Origin: an uncultured bacterium | GTDB lineage: Bacteria > Spirochaetota > Leptospiria > Leptospirales > Leptonemataceae | Length of the DNA stretch: 64,000 nt | Reading direction: 5' to 3' | Assembly: GCA_937928085.1 (NCBI GenBank) | Contig: CALFVU010000008.1 | Coordinates: forward strand, 454,175-518,174 | Shown: positions 56,001 through 64,000 of the stretch, piece after piece | How positions within the stretch are numbered: the first letter of the stretch is position 1 | How the letters are laid out: every line of letters starts with the position of its first letter | Notes under the pieces: model-generated | Seen by the model: the letters and a program-made list of their open reading frames with translations, nothing else | What the model was told of the DNA's origin: nothing | Databases searched by the model: none | Made by a program: the position numbers and the translations under genes

Positions 56001-56416
56001 AAAAAATTCCAGCTCCTGGTAGTGGTGTATTTATAAGCATAAGTGACGAAACAAAACCTCTTTTAATAGAAGAAATTAAAATATTATATAGTTTGGGTTT
56101 TAAACTATATGCTACTGAGGGAACAAAATCTTTTATAGAAAAATTCCATATTCCCGTAGAATTTTTATATAAAGTAAGAGATAAAAAATCACCTACAGCT
56201 ATTGATTTAATAGAGCAAAACAAAATTAAATTGATTATCAATATACCGAATTCCAGACAAACAAAAGATGATTCTTTTGAAATTCGAAGAAAAGCAATAC
56301 GATCAAAAATTTTATGTATAACAACTTTAAATGGAAGTAAAGCTTTTATTCATGGTTTAAAAAAATTTCAAGAAATGCAGTTTGATGTATATTCATTGCA
56401 AGAAATCCATGCTTGA
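53066..56416 (+). CDS. carB: Carbamoyl-phosphate synthase large subunit
   Basis: CarB makes carbamoyl phosphate from bicarbonate, ammonia and two ATP, feeding arginine and pyrimidine synthesis. This 1116-residue protein has two ATP-grasp halves: [58 protein letters not shown], then [36 protein letters not shown] and [20 protein letters not shown]. An MGS-like regulatory domain follows ([17 protein letters not shown]). It is about 40 residues longer than usual, mostly in the inter-domain oligomerisation region. CarA is not nearby. Confidence 0.97.
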   Translation: MPKRSDIQSILIIGSGPIVIGQAVEFDYSGNQACKVLKKEGYKVILLNSNPATIMTDPEVADATYIEPMTEEIVLKILDKEKPDAILPTVGGQTALNLVMSLWKNKEIQKRNIKLIGANAEAIEKAESRSKFKEAINKIGLKVPESKLCESLEEAIEFKNQLGLPLIIRPSFTLGGTGGGIATMEDEFIEICRTGLNESPTHQILVEQSILGWKEYELEVMRDINDNVVIICSIENLDPMGVHTGDSITIAPQQTLSDEQYQKMRDAAIAIIREIGVETGGSNIQFAVNPKSGEMVVIEMNPRVSRSSALASKATGFPIAKIAALLAVGYTLDEIPNDITKVTPASFEPTIDYIVTKMPRFAFEKFSGTSKTLGSMMKSVGEAMAIGRTFLESFQKACRSLEIDRYGYGSDGNLEELFKIHHLLSIQKIEDYFVESFSKPNPDRIFDIKIAIELHKKNQIYFPIEKIYELSKIDYWFLYQFEEMVEEEIELEKYLQKNDFDLKTLKQFKQKGYSNRQLAFIKLKKEIDLILQDITLNKTQKSRKILKILLLEEKRINSLLNQYSLFPVYRRIDTCAGEFEAKTPYYYSSYEEMDEIEEMIEKKIVILGGGPNRIGQGVEFDYCCCQASFVLKEMKIKSIMINSNPETVSTDYDTSDILFFEPLTEEDVIRICEKLKPDGVIVQLGGQTPLKLAMSLKNHGYKILGTQPESIHIAEDREEFSKIVEKLKLKQPPNGIAYDYDEALKIARSIGFPCLVRPSYVLGGRAMSIIYDEKQLKSYVDEAILLNPEYPILIDKFLEYALELDVDALCDGEEVFIAGIMEHIEEAGVHSGDSACILPPVSLSKKMIDEIELVTTILAKELNVIGLVNVQFAIQDHQLYILEVNPRASRTVPFVSKAIGIPLVKLATRIMLGEKLKDLLKQYKIQTKFYSAKEVVLPFNRFSNTDIILGPEMKSTGEVMGIAKTSEEAYLKAIIASGEKIPAPGSGVFISISDETKPLLIEEIKILYSLGFKLYATEGTKSFIEKFHIPVEFLYKVRDKKSPTAIDLIEQNKIKLIINIPNSRQTKDDSFEIRRKAIRSKILCITTLNGSKAFIHGLKKFQEMQFDVYSLQEIHA

Positions 56417-57152
56417 AAAAACAAAAACTAAAAAAAATATTAAAATTCTTTGGTTGCCTGGACTTGGAGCAAATGAAATCATGTACTCTAAGATCATTGA
56501 AAAGTTAAAAGCTACGAAATTGAATTTCCAGCATTATCACATTCAGTATTTTGATGTAACACCAAATACAATATCTTCTTTAGAAGAATATTCTGAATAT
56601 CTTTACAAAAAAAACAAAATGATTCTAAAAATTCATTTTGATTTAGTCATTGGAACTTCTCTTGGAGGAATGATTGTTCAAATTTTGTATTCAAAAAAAC
56701 GAATCAAAAGTAAAAAGTTTATAATAATTTCTAGTTGTTTTTCTAAAAATGATTTAACAATTCTATCAAAATTTTCTATTTTCTTGGCAAAGCTCATACC
56801 TGTTTCTTTTAGAAGAATTGTACAAAATGGGATTTCGTTTTCATATCGTTTTTTTAGATTTTATCTAGATGATGTAAAAGATTTTTGTAAAATGTTTAAA
56901 GAATTCCCGACTCATGTTTTTTTTGAGGCTCCCCTATGGATCCAGAAATGGAATGGCATTCCAAAATCAGAATTTAACCAATTCCAGTTTTTTTTTATAC
57001 ATGGTACGAAAGATCCTTTAATTTCGTATAAAAAAATAACAAAAAGGAGAAAACCTGATTGGACCGTTTATAAAGGAAATCATATATTGTTTGCTATGTT
57101 TCCATTAGAAATTTCAAAAAAAATCATAGAATTCCTAAATATAAAAAAATAA
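56409..57152 (+). CDS. Alpha/beta-hydrolase fold protein
   Basis: The start is taken at ATG 56409, giving 247 residues and overlapping carB by 8 bases. ATG 56385 is also in frame. Features: [17 protein letters not shown] after the first strand (oxyanion region), the nucleophile elbow [13 protein letters not shown] with Ser in GTSLGG, and [14 protein letters not shown] with the acid plus [16 protein letters not shown] with the His. All three catalytic positions can be assigned. It resembles small esterases/lipases, but the substrate is unknown. Confidence 0.8.
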   Translation: MLEKTKTKKNIKILWLPGLGANEIMYSKIIEKLKATKLNFQHYHIQYFDVTPNTISSLEEYSEYLYKKNKMILKIHFDLVIGTSLGGMIVQILYSKKRIKSKKFIIISSCFSKNDLTILSKFSIFLAKLIPVSFRRIVQNGISFSYRFFRFYLDDVKDFCKMFKEFPTHVFFEAPLWIQKWNGIPKSEFNQFQFFFIHGTKDPLISYKKITKRRKPDWTVYKGNHILFAMFPLEISKKIIEFLNIKK

Positions 57153-57159
57153 ATTAATT

Positions 57160-58083
57160 TTATAAACTTTTTGCAAAATCCAATGCACTTTTTATATGAG
57201 GATGAATAAATCTTTCTTCTATTACATTATGTTGGAGTAATTCTTTTTTTACCGTTTCGTTTACTCCCGAAAATACAATCAGAATTTTCTTTTTTGATAA
57301 TACTTTTACAATATTTTTTAATCTTTGGATACCTGTAATATCAATAAAAGGAACGTATCTCATACGTAAAATCAATACCATATGCTTATTTTCTATTGGT
57401 AAGCTTATATTCGAAAAACTTTCTTTTATTAACTCAGCAAACGATTGAGCTGCACCAAAAAAGAAAGGACCATTGATTTCGTATAATAAGATATTTTCTG
57501 GAATTTTACCCAATTCTTTTTCGAAATCTGTTTGTTCATTTCCTCCATTTGCATCGATTAACCTTTCTACTTTTAAACTATTAGACATTCGAATCATAAA
57601 AATAAAGCTAGATAAAATAACACCTACTTCAATTGCAATGACTAAATCTACAAAAACTGTTAATAAAAATGTTGTTAAAAGTAATGTGATTTCGTATCGA
57701 TTTGTTTTTAAAATCGCAAAAAATTGATGCAATTCACTCATATTATAAGAGACAATGATTAATATACCTGCAAGACAAGCTAAAGGAATTTTTTTAGCTA
57801 AAGGAGACGCTATAAGCATTATAACTAAAAGCACTATGGAATGAACTATTCCAGCAATCGGAGTTCTTCCTCCGTTTTTAATATTGGTTGCTGTTCGAGC
57901 TACAGCTCCAGTTGCTGGAATACCACCAAACATAGCCGAAACAACATTAGCAATTCCTTGAGCGATCAGTTCTGTATTTGAACGATGATTTCCTCCAATC
58001 ATACCGTCAGCGACTACAGCTGATAGCAAAGATTCAATTCCACCCAATAATGCTATTACGATAGCGGGCCGAATTAATTCCAT
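57160..58083 (-). CDS. SulP anion transporter, C-terminal part (frameshifted)
   Basis: These 307 residues continue the SulP family from mid-membrane domain: LIRPAIVIALLGGIESLLSAVVADG, HRSNTELIAQGIANVVSAMFGGIPATGAVARTATN, further helices, then a cytosolic STAS domain (LLYEINGPFFFGAAQSF, FIDITGIQRLKNIVKVL). The true frame runs upstream from this ATG through 58205 (FFIAIIFTTIIVQLFDLP and onwards) with no start until it meets the N-terminal part in another frame. Joined with that part, the length is about 556 residues, normal for SulP. It is probably a bicarbonate or sulfate transporter, by family only. Confidence 0.85.
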   Translation of the reverse strand: MELIRPAIVIALLGGIESLLSAVVADGMIGGNHRSNTELIAQGIANVVSAMFGGIPATGAVARTATNIKNGGRTPIAGIVHSIVLLVIMLIASPLAKKIPLACLAGILIIVSYNMSELHQFFAILKTNRYEITLLLTTFLLTVFVDLVIAIEVGVILSSFIFMIRMSNSLKVERLIDANGGNEQTDFEKELGKIPENILLYEINGPFFFGAAQSFAELIKESFSNISLPIENKHMVLILRMRYVPFIDITGIQRLKNIVKVLSKKKILIVFSGVNETVKKELLQHNVIEERFIHPHIKSALDFAKSL

Positions 58084-58205
58084 AAAAGTTTTAAAATCAA
58101 CTAAATAAAAATGTGGGGTAGGAATAGTTCGAGGAATTTCCCCAAATTTTGACTCAATGGTCTCTATAGGGAGATCAAAAAGTTGTACAATGATTGTAGT
58201 GAAAA

Positions 58206-58832
58206 TTATGGCAATAAAAAAGAACCAGGAATTTTTTTGCTGATACGGGGAGTCAGCAAAAGAATTGCAATTGTTAAAACTCCTATACCAAAAGAATAAT
58301 AGTTAATTGCATGAAAATTTTCTAAAATTACAAGAATTTTATGAAAAAATTCAGGAGGTAGATCTTGAATTTTTAAACCAAAAAAATCTTTTAATTGGGA
58401 TGTAAAAATAATAATAGCAATTCCAGTAGTAAATCCAACAACCAAAGAATGAGAAATAAATTTTAATATGCTACCAAGTCTTAACAAACCTAATCCTATA
58501 AGCAAAAACCCAGCAATAAAAGTCGAAATCGTAAGCCCTTCGATGCCATAATTTTGTACAATTCCATAGACAATTACAATAAATGCACCTGTTGGACCTC
58601 CAATTTGTACTCTCGAACCACCCAAAAACGAAATTAAAAAACCAGCAAAAATCGCTGTAATTAAACCTTTTTCTGGGGAAACCCCCGATGCGATAGCAAA
58701 AGCAATTGATAGTGGCAAAGCAACAATACCTACTACTATACCAGCGATTATATCGTTAAAAAGTATCTCTTTCGTAATTTCTTTATTTCTAATTAAAGAA
58801 AACAATTTCGGTCTAAAATCAATTGAAATCAT
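58206..58832 (-). CDS. SulP anion transporter, N-terminal part (frameshifted)
   Basis: These 208 residues start at ATG 58830-58832 and include the amphipathic leader DFRPKLFSLIRNKEI and the SulP helices DIIAGIVVGIVALPLSIAFAIASGVSPEKGL and GGSRVQIGGPTGAFIVIVYG, ending ISKKIPGSFLLP at a stop. The family consensus continues after IPGS into another hydrophobic helix, and that continuation is in the minus-one frame (the C-terminal part). The frame change falls in a T6 run (58216-58221). Missing helices mean this half alone would not transport. Confidence 0.85.
   Translation of the reverse strand: MISIDFRPKLFSLIRNKEITKEILFNDIIAGIVVGIVALPLSIAFAIASGVSPEKGLITAIFAGFLISFLGGSRVQIGGPTGAFIVIVYGIVQNYGIEGLTISTFIAGFLLIGLGLLRLGSILKFISHSLVVGFTTGIAIIIFTSQLKDFFGLKIQDLPPEFFHKILVILENFHAINYYSFGIGVLTIAILLLTPRISKKIPGSFLLP
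58215..58221 (-). other. U-UUU-UUA slippery heptamer at the SulP frame change
   Basis: On the coding strand the zero-frame codons TCT TTT TTA contain T TTT TTA in the exact X-XXY-YYZ phase required for minus-one slippage, and the downstream SulP frame is the minus-one frame. One added T would also restore the frame, so mutation or sequencing error is an equally simple explanation. Confidence 0.55.
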
Positions 58833-58945
58833 ATTTTACATTTTTTTTTGACAAACTAAGGATACAATAAAATCTTAATAATTAAAAACCAAAATTTAAA
58901 TTTTAATTTACTTGATTTCACAAGATACATAAAAATTTTTAAAGT

Positions 58946-59025
58946 ATGTTTTGTAAAAGTTTAGTGATTTTTTTTTAACAATTTCTTCGCTCTTTTCTTT
59001 TATAGATTATTCTTATACATCCAAT
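58946..59025 (+). other. Out-of-frame signal-peptide segment of the DUF3187-type gene
   Basis: ATG 58946 opens MFCKSLVIFF and then stops right after a T9 run (58968-58976). If the run had ten T, the frame would continue LTISSLFSFIDYSYTSNL directly into the downstream protein, making a good signal peptide. The downstream frame has no ATG of its own before residue 12. Confidence 0.55.
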
Positions 59026-60048
59026 TTGATTACAATTCGCAGTGCATTACTACCTTTAATGGAAGCTGAAGACAATTTTTTTCGTATTTCTATATCAATG
59101 AAAAATATATGGTCATTACAATACGAGAGATTTATAATTGATGGAGAAGAATGGGAAGCAACTGGAGTGATAAATAAAAGAATTAACAAAAAATTGATTT
59201 TAGGTTTACAAATTTCTTATAAATTACAAAGCGGCGGAATTTTTGATTCTATAATAGAAGCTTTTCATAGAAGTACTAATACAACACAACAACATCGAGA
59301 GAAGTTCCCAAAAAATAAAATTCAGATTAGTTATGAACCTTATGGTTATTTATATCAATTATATGATGATACTTTTTTTACAAAAGAGATAAGAAGAAGA
59401 TATCCAAGAGAATATCCAAGAAATCCATTACAACCTCCTCCCTTGTTGCCTTTAGAAACCATTTCTCTTTATGATGGTTCTTATTTTAAATTTAATGAAA
59501 TGATTTTTCCATTAGAAATCATTGCAAGAAAAGCTTTTGACTATGCAAATTTTGATAATCCAAAATTATACATACAAAATTTATTATTTAAAAATAACAA
59601 TTATAAAATTTCATTAGGAATTAGAACAAAAATACCTTTCGTAAATCAAAGTGATTATTTTTATTTCTCGGGATGGGATGTAGCGATGTTTTTCTCGAAT
59701 AGTTTCCTTTATAAGAAAAATTTAGAATTTTTATCCGGTATTTCTTATACATTATTTGAACTGAAAAAATTAAATTGGATCCGTATGCCAAATCATCAAT
59801 GGAGTTTTCGTTTCCAGATTAATTATTATAAAAAACTGATTTATTTTTCTGAGTATGTATACATTAGTAAAACCATATTAAACTTAGGAAGACTTTCAGA
59901 AGATAGTCATTACCTGACATTTGGAATCAAAAAATATTTTTCAAATTCTATTTTGACTGTTTCTTTTACCGAAAATTTTTATTTATATGCAACGAGCCCA
60001 GATGTTGGAGTTTATTTATCTTATCAAATCTTTGCTAACTTATTTTAA
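59026..60048 (+). CDS. Outer-membrane protein, DUF3187-type, 5' end disrupted
   Basis: The frame gives 340 residues from TTG 59026, but that start lacks a Shine-Dalgarno and a signal peptide although the body is clearly an outer-membrane barrel: alternating strands, many Tyr/Phe and a C-terminal ...YQIFANLF ending in Phe. The opening LITIRSALLPL resembles the GPLxxRNxxPL start of mature DUF3187 proteins, and FFRISISMKNIWS and LILGLQISYKLQSGG fit that family. The signal peptide lies upstream in another frame, separated by a T9 tract. Function of DUF3187 proteins is unknown to me. The gene diverges from the SulP gene and overlaps the convergent phosphatase gene by 14 bases. Confidence 0.7.
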   Translation: MITIRSALLPLMEAEDNFFRISISMKNIWSLQYERFIIDGEEWEATGVINKRINKKLILGLQISYKLQSGGIFDSIIEAFHRSTNTTQQHREKFPKNKIQISYEPYGYLYQLYDDTFFTKEIRRRYPREYPRNPLQPPPLLPLETISLYDGSYFKFNEMIFPLEIIARKAFDYANFDNPKLYIQNLLFKNNNYKISLGIRTKIPFVNQSDYFYFSGWDVAMFFSNSFLYKKNLEFLSGISYTLFELKKLNWIRMPNHQWSFRFQINYYKKLIYFSEYVYISKTILNLGRLSEDSHYLTFGIKKYFSNSILTVSFTENFYLYATSPDVGVYLSYQIFANLF

Positions 60049-61324
60049 CAATTAAAAAAGAAACATCATCTCTTATAATTCTATTATTTCGAAATGAGTT
60101 CCAATTTGAAAGTAATAAATTTTTATTTTTTTCTAAGTTATGATCAAATTGCTCAAGAGATTTCGAAATTATCTCGATAAACATTTGCTTTTCATAATTA
60201 GTTTGTTCTGTAATACCATCACTACAAGTAAAAATTAAATCGTCTTTGTGTAATTTTATGAACATTGGTTTAATTTGTATCTCTGGAAAAGCAGATAGAA
60301 AAGTTAAGTTACTTTGCTTTGCTTCAATTTTATATACTTTTTTTTCATTAAATTTTTTGTTGCGAATAATCCAAAATAAGTTATGCCCGAAATCATACAA
60401 AACTAAAATTTTATTGATTTTATCTATTAATCCAATTACACCTGTTGCATAAAGTTCAGTTGCTTTTGAATAAAAAATTTCATGGTTTAAATTCAATATT
60501 TCTTTATGAAAAGAATGAATTGTAAAATTTATTCTTCTAAGTTTTTGTACAATTTTATTGAATAATGTTCCAAAAATAAATACCATCGAAGAAGCTTTTA
60601 CACCTTTACCACAAACATCAATAAGAGTAAATAAAGAATATTGCTCATTGACTTCATATTTTTGCGTAAAATCACCACCGGGACCGTAAATATACTCTAA
60701 ATGAGAAGTATACTCTAATTCATTTTCTACTTTATGATTTAGAACGTTTTTAGCATTTATCAAATTAAATTGAGACTCTTTTACTGCATCCAACTCCCTC
60801 TTAAAGAAAGTATTGATTCCTTTTATAATTCTATCTACCGTGCATATACCATAAAAATTTCTATTTAAAGTTACTACAATAGGATCAAAAAGTATTTCAC
60901 TACTTCGTTTCAAAATGATTTCTGATGCATTTGATAAAGTTGTATATGCATTTAAACATATAATGTTTTTATTAATAAAATTTTTGATTTTTACATCTTT
61001 TCGAAAAAGAAGTTCTCGGTTGTAACTGTTTTCACTGATAAGTGATAAAAATGATTTTCTTGTAAAATAGCCAACAATCCAATTATCTGAATTTCTGATA
61101 GGAAGAAAATCTAATTCTGGATATTGTGCATACATATCATAAATTTTCGAAGGTAACTCATTTTCATTGGGTAGATTTGAGAAGTCAAAATTAGTTAAAG
61201 CTTTTAGTTGTTTTATCGTTATTGTTACTTTCCCTAATTCATTGGCAGAAAAAACTAAACTTTCGTCTTCTATGTTTGCTAGTATAAGTTCACTATAATC
61301 TGTAATTTTTTCAGCTGTGTTCAC
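60035..61324 (-). CDS. CBS-domain SpoIIE/PP2C serine phosphatase
   Basis: The start is GTG 61322-61324, giving 429 residues. The N-terminal 180 residues contain two CBS-like repeats (FLPIRNSDNWIVGYFTRKSFLSL and DPIVVTLNRNFYGICTVDRII), which bind adenosine nucleotides in related proteins. The C-terminal half is a PP2C-type SpoIIE/RsbU phosphatase: YGPGGDFTQKYEV, LIDVCGKGVKASSMVF, CSDGITEQTN and RDDVSFLIV supply the metal-binding Asp residues. Such enzymes usually act on an anti-sigma-factor antagonist, and no partner STAS/kinase pair is adjacent, apart from the STAS of SulP. Likely senses energy state to switch a regulatory partner, by inference. Confidence 0.82.
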   Translation of the reverse strand: MNTAEKITDYSELILANIEDESLVFSANELGKVTITIKQLKALTNFDFSNLPNENELPSKIYDMYAQYPELDFLPIRNSDNWIVGYFTRKSFLSLISENSYNRELLFRKDVKIKNFINKNIICLNAYTTLSNASEIILKRSSEILFDPIVVTLNRNFYGICTVDRIIKGINTFFKRELDAVKESQFNLINAKNVLNHKVENELEYTSHLEYIYGPGGDFTQKYEVNEQYSLFTLIDVCGKGVKASSMVFIFGTLFNKIVQKLRRINFTIHSFHKEILNLNHEIFYSKATELYATGVIGLIDKINKILVLYDFGHNLFWIIRNKKFNEKKVYKIEAKQSNLTFLSAFPEIQIKPMFIKLHKDDLIFTCSDGITEQTNYEKQMFIEIISKSLEQFDHNLEKNKNLLLSNWNSFRNNRIIRDDVSFLIVKIS

Positions 61325-61387
61325 AATTATAATTTATAAAAAAAATGATAACAAATATATTACATAAAAATTAAAATAATATTTTTT

Positions 61388-62239
61388 TTAAAAGCATTGG
61401 TATTGGATTTGGCTAGGATTTGAAATATACTTTTTATGATAAAAAGATTTAAAACTTTTTATTTTTTGAATTCTATAATCGTTTAGTTCAGTATCGTAGA
61501 TCCATTGACGTCCTGATTGATCGATATTCAGTCCAAAAGATGTGGAAGGTAAAATACATTCCGGAAATACTTTAGATTTTTGAAAATTTTTTGTATCTAA
61601 ATCAAATTCATAGACTAGATGATTTTCATAAAAATAAATTCGATTTCTGTTTTGTGAGTCCCATGTAATCCATCTTTCATCTGTAAAATCAAAAGGTAGT
61701 AAAACTTTTTGAATTAAATGAATATTTTCCTCTTGTATATTATAGATTTCCAAAGATTTGTTTTTTGTATTTTCTATAACAGCAACGTATGTTTTGTCTG
61801 GAGAAGGAACTACATTTTTTATATTTTTTATTGAAGTTCTAATTTCATTTTTAAAATAATAACCGAATTTGGGATTAACTCCAAATTCGTCTCCTTCTCC
61901 ATAAAGAAATATTATTTTTAGAGGATCCACACTAATGACATAAAAAAATTCTGGAAGCAACCACTTCGAAAGTACTAAAGTATGTAAAATAGTTTTATTT
62001 TTTACTTTTTCGTTTTGCATTTCGAAACTTACAATGTCTATTTTTGTTTGGTAATTTTTTTTCTTTGTAGTACCAGATAAAGGATGTTCAAGTTTTTCTT
62101 CCCAAAAGATAAAAATTTCCGAAAAAAAATGATCTTGAATAAAAGAAAGATAAGGAAAGGGTTGATTTTTTTTATAAAATAGCATATTGCAATGTATAAA
62201 TAGTATAAAAAAATAAATTATTTTTACTCTTGATTCCAT
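61388..62239 (-). CDS. Exported protein, unknown function (possible lipoprotein)
   Basis: This 283-residue protein has MESRVKIIYFFILFIHC with a Cys that could be lipidated, although His before Cys is not a typical lipobox. The body has repeated short strand pairs (KTYVAVIENTKNKSLEIYNI, RWITWDSQNRNRIYFYENHLVYEFDL) reminiscent of beta-propeller blades with a W-D-S motif. No family is recognised. Its start overlaps the end of the upstream gene by 16 bases, so the two are co-transcribed. Confidence 0.55.
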   Translation of the reverse strand: MESRVKIIYFFILFIHCNMLFYKKNQPFPYLSFIQDHFFSEIFIFWEEKLEHPLSGTTKKKNYQTKIDIVSFEMQNEKVKNKTILHTLVLSKWLLPEFFYVISVDPLKIIFLYGEGDEFGVNPKFGYYFKNEIRTSIKNIKNVVPSPDKTYVAVIENTKNKSLEIYNIQEENIHLIQKVLLPFDFTDERWITWDSQNRNRIYFYENHLVYEFDLDTKNFQKSKVFPECILPSTSFGLNIDQSGRQWIYDTELNDYRIQKIKSFKSFYHKKYISNPSQIQYQCF

Positions 62240-63459
62240 TCTTTTTCGGAAAACTCACTTAATTTATAATACCTTTTAGTTTTGTAAGATAAATCTGTAT
62301 AAGGTAAATAATAATAAAGAGGTTCTTCTTTAGGTTTTGCATTTACTACAGCATCAATTTTTGTTGGATCTCCAATCCAGCTAGGTGGAAATGGTAAATT
62401 TTCGCAAAATCCTCTAAGATCTTTAAGTCGAAAAGTTCCCTCTACTCCTTTTTCTTTAAAAATTTTCCCCCAAAATCGAAATGTAACTTTTTGAATTCCG
62501 GGTCTTAAAATACTCTTATGATATACCCAATGTGTAGGTTCATCAAATTCTTCTGAATATAAATTCGCTTGTAAATGATATTCGCATTCTTTTTTTACAT
62601 CTAAAAATGTACTAATATAAAGATGTCCATCTTTAAACTCCTCTTCAAATTGATCTAGAAATTCAGCTATAAGAAAAGGACTTGAATAAAAACCTTGTTC
62701 TAATTCTACTTCTTTAGAAAGTTTTTCAATCCGTACTCTTACTTTTAAAGATAAATTTCCCCAATATTTATTATCAGAAGAAGGGATTTTCCAAGAAAAT
62801 GTATAGATACCATCTTTTTTTTCATCTGGTTCAATTCCAGCATCATTCAATTCTGGTGTTGCTACTCTTTGTTCTCCAAAAACTCGATCAGAGTAAATAC
62901 CAGCATCTAGTACGTCATAATTTAAAAAATTTCCTTTAGAATCAGAAATTTTTAGAGTAGCAATTAGTGTATCTCCTAAAGTTAATGTATGCTTGTTTGT
63001 TTGAAAGACAAAAGAAGGATATTCTTTAAATTCCTTTTCAATAATCGCTTTGATTTGTTCTTCTGTTTTTCCTTCGTCTTGAAGTTTTTTTACAAATTCT
63101 TTTAAGCTGTTTTCAGTTTTTAAATTTGGATTCAGTATGACTGGTAATGGTACATACGAAATCTTCCATGGTTCTATTAAATCAATCATATTCTTATCCA
63201 AAGGCCTTGAATCCGGTGGATATTTAGAGTAATCCTTATATATTTCTTTTAATACTTCATCTGTAAATCCATATTCATTTAAGATTTGCTCAATTTGTTC
63301 AGGTGTCAAGAATCGAGGTTTATCTTCAAAAAATTCAAAAGGAACTTTTTCCTTTAAAGTGGTTTCTTTCTTTTTAGGTTTTTTATTATAAATCCAAACT
63401 AAACCTATGACTAAAACGATAATGATGAATAGTAGTAAAAAAGCTGTTTTGTTTTTCAT
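62224..63459 (-). CDS. Membrane-anchored protein with Ig-like segment
   Basis: This 411-residue protein has an N-terminal membrane anchor (FLLLFIIIVLVIGLVWIY), a charged helical segment with LTPEQIEQILNEYGFTDEVLKEIYKDY, and periplasmic beta-rich parts including TLTLGDTLIATLKISDSKGN and DEKKDGIYTFSWKIPSSD, a pattern seen in 'choice-of-anchor X' and other Ig-like domains. The C-terminus is rich in Tyr (EEPLYYYLPYTDLSY). Function unknown. The gene stands between a terminator hairpin upstream and an overlapping exported protein downstream. Confidence 0.6.
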   Translation of the reverse strand: MKNKTAFLLLFIIIVLVIGLVWIYNKKPKKKETTLKEKVPFEFFEDKPRFLTPEQIEQILNEYGFTDEVLKEIYKDYSKYPPDSRPLDKNMIDLIEPWKISYVPLPVILNPNLKTENSLKEFVKKLQDEGKTEEQIKAIIEKEFKEYPSFVFQTNKHTLTLGDTLIATLKISDSKGNFLNYDVLDAGIYSDRVFGEQRVATPELNDAGIEPDEKKDGIYTFSWKIPSSDNKYWGNLSLKVRVRIEKLSKEVELEQGFYSSPFLIAEFLDQFEEEFKDGHLYISTFLDVKKECEYHLQANLYSEEFDEPTHWVYHKSILRPGIQKVTFRFWGKIFKEKGVEGTFRLKDLRGFCENLPFPPSWIGDPTKIDAVVNAKPKEEPLYYYLPYTDLSYKTKRYYKLSEFSEKEWNQE

Positions 63460-63516
63460 ATTTCTAATCCTTTTAAATTTTAAATTTGTTTTAAACTGTA
63501 AAATTCATTAGTTCAT

Positions 63517-63544
63517 AAAAAAAGCCAGAAATTATGTTTCTGGC
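63517..63544 (-). terminator. Rho-independent terminator of the partial gene at the right edge
   Basis: On the minus strand GCCAGAAA and TTTCTGGC form an eight-base-pair stem with a CATAA loop, followed by seven T. It lies about 40 bases after the stop of the partial gene ending at 63585 and 60 bases before the next start, so the two are separate units. Confidence 0.75.
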
Positions 63545-63584
63545 CAAAAAAGGGAGGATAATTTTGTAGGAAACAAAATTATTT

Positions 63585-64000
63585 CTAATTGCAACCTAGA
63601 CCTAAATTTTTACAAGCATTATATTCTAATCTCATTGCATCGTTTATAGAATCAGACCCATCTCCAGAATGTTGTCTATAGTATCCATTTTTACTGCTGT
63701 TCCAATTGCTACTGGAGCTTCTTCCTGTCCATATATAGTGATAACTGTATCGGGTTCCCGAAGCGCAGTTAGAATAACTTCCTGTTGTGTTGATACCACA
63801 TGTAGAATGAAATGCTACAGCTCCGTCATCCTCTCCGGGTAAATACCATGCAGTATACCACCAACCTTTATATCCAGCTAACATTCGGAAAGGAATTCCT
63901 TTCATGTTATTGTGATTATAAGAACCTCTTGCATTACCTGTTTTTAGCGCATTGTCCATATTTCCGGATGCCCAAAATGCTAAATTTGCCAATTCAGAAC
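63585..64000 (-). CDS. Cys/Gly/Asn/Trp-rich protein, 5' end outside window
   Basis: The last 138 residues are visible. The frame stays open to the window edge (SELANLAFWASGNMD and onwards), so the N-terminus is missing. The composition is unlike the neighbours: many Gly, Ser, Asn, Tyr and Trp (GYKGWWYTAWYLPGEDDG, WTGRSSSSNWNSSKNG) and four Cys in two close sets (STCG/SNCAS and NACKNLGLGC) that could form disulfides, typical of an exported domain. No family recognised. A good terminator follows. Confidence 0.6.
   Translation of the reverse strand, partial: SELANLAFWASGNMDNALKTGNARGSYNHNNMKGIPFRMLAGYKGWWYTAWYLPGEDDGAVAFHSTCGINTTGSYSNCASGTRYSYHYIWTGRSSSSNWNSSKNGYYRQHSGDGSDSINDAMRLEYNACKNLGLGCN

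Overview
The window is a very AT-rich, tightly packed bacterial chromosome segment with about 55 protein genes. No rRNA or tRNA gene, CRISPR array, insertion sequence or prophage was seen. The host looks like a spirochaete, most likely a low-GC relative of Leptospira. The evidence is a DUF1574 protein (a family I know mainly from Leptospira), many short-signal lipoproteins with loose lipoboxes, a DUF115/Maf-like protein, FapA, a FecR-domain protein, and a TPR tail ending in the PPPEDWDG motif common on spirochaete cyclases. This placement is inference. Genes for several amino-acid and pyrimidine pathways (proA, leuD, hisI, aroA, carB) sit singly, away from their usual partners, as expected of a free-living prototroph with scattered pathway genes.

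Layout. 1-953: 3' part of a GT4 glycosyltransferase (minus). 1.1-7.9 kb: four exported proteins in tight succession, namely a giant lipoprotein with three lamin-tail-like segments, a probable outer-membrane barrel, a phospholipase-D-fold lipoprotein and a small secreted protein. 7.9-12.5 kb: coaE, a SPOR protein, a helical protein, SppA-type peptidase and ApbE. 12.5-15.3 kb (minus): HAD protein lacking its catalytic Asp, MORN lipoprotein, single-TM protein and orphan ParA. 15.3-19.4 kb: gatB, GT2, class V aminotransferase, ahpC with terminator. 19.4-22.1 kb (minus): nadD, proA, FecR protein. 22.2-23.6 kb: hfq and a GT4. 23.6-29.2 kb (minus): bactofilin, TPR, aldo/keto reductase, UVR-like protein, DnaQ-like exonuclease, cNMP/CBS/DUF294 protein. 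29.3-33.9 kb: DUF115 (plus), then ruvA, ruvC, yebC, lspA (minus). 34.1-38.6 kb: phoH, ybeY, leuD and two lipoproteins (plus), then a Kazal-like lipoprotein and DUF1574 (minus). 38.7-46.3 kb: ppk, hisI (minus), aroA, fapA, ZapB-like coiled coil, zapA, fthC. 46.3-51.4 kb: chemotaxis cluster cheW-cheA-cheB-cheY. 51.4-57.2 kb: scpA, scpB, carB, alpha/beta hydrolase. 57.2-60 kb: a SulP transporter split by a frameshift, divergent from a DUF3187-type outer-membrane protein whose signal peptide is also out of frame. 60-64 kb (minus): CBS-SpoIIE phosphatase, two exported proteins, and the 3' part of a Cys/Gly/Asn-rich protein.

The points most worth a second look are the CheA kinase with a C-terminal CheC/CheX phosphatase domain in one chain, the lamin-tail/PLD exported operon, the HAD protein with two Asp-to-Asn changes at catalytic positions, and two homopolymer frameshifts 0.7 kb apart, one lying exactly on a U-UUU-UUA slippery heptamer. 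No intergenic stretch exceeds 300 bases. The longest gaps (32991-33191 and 52865-53065, about 200 bases each) hold only AT-rich sequence with no recognisable RNA gene.
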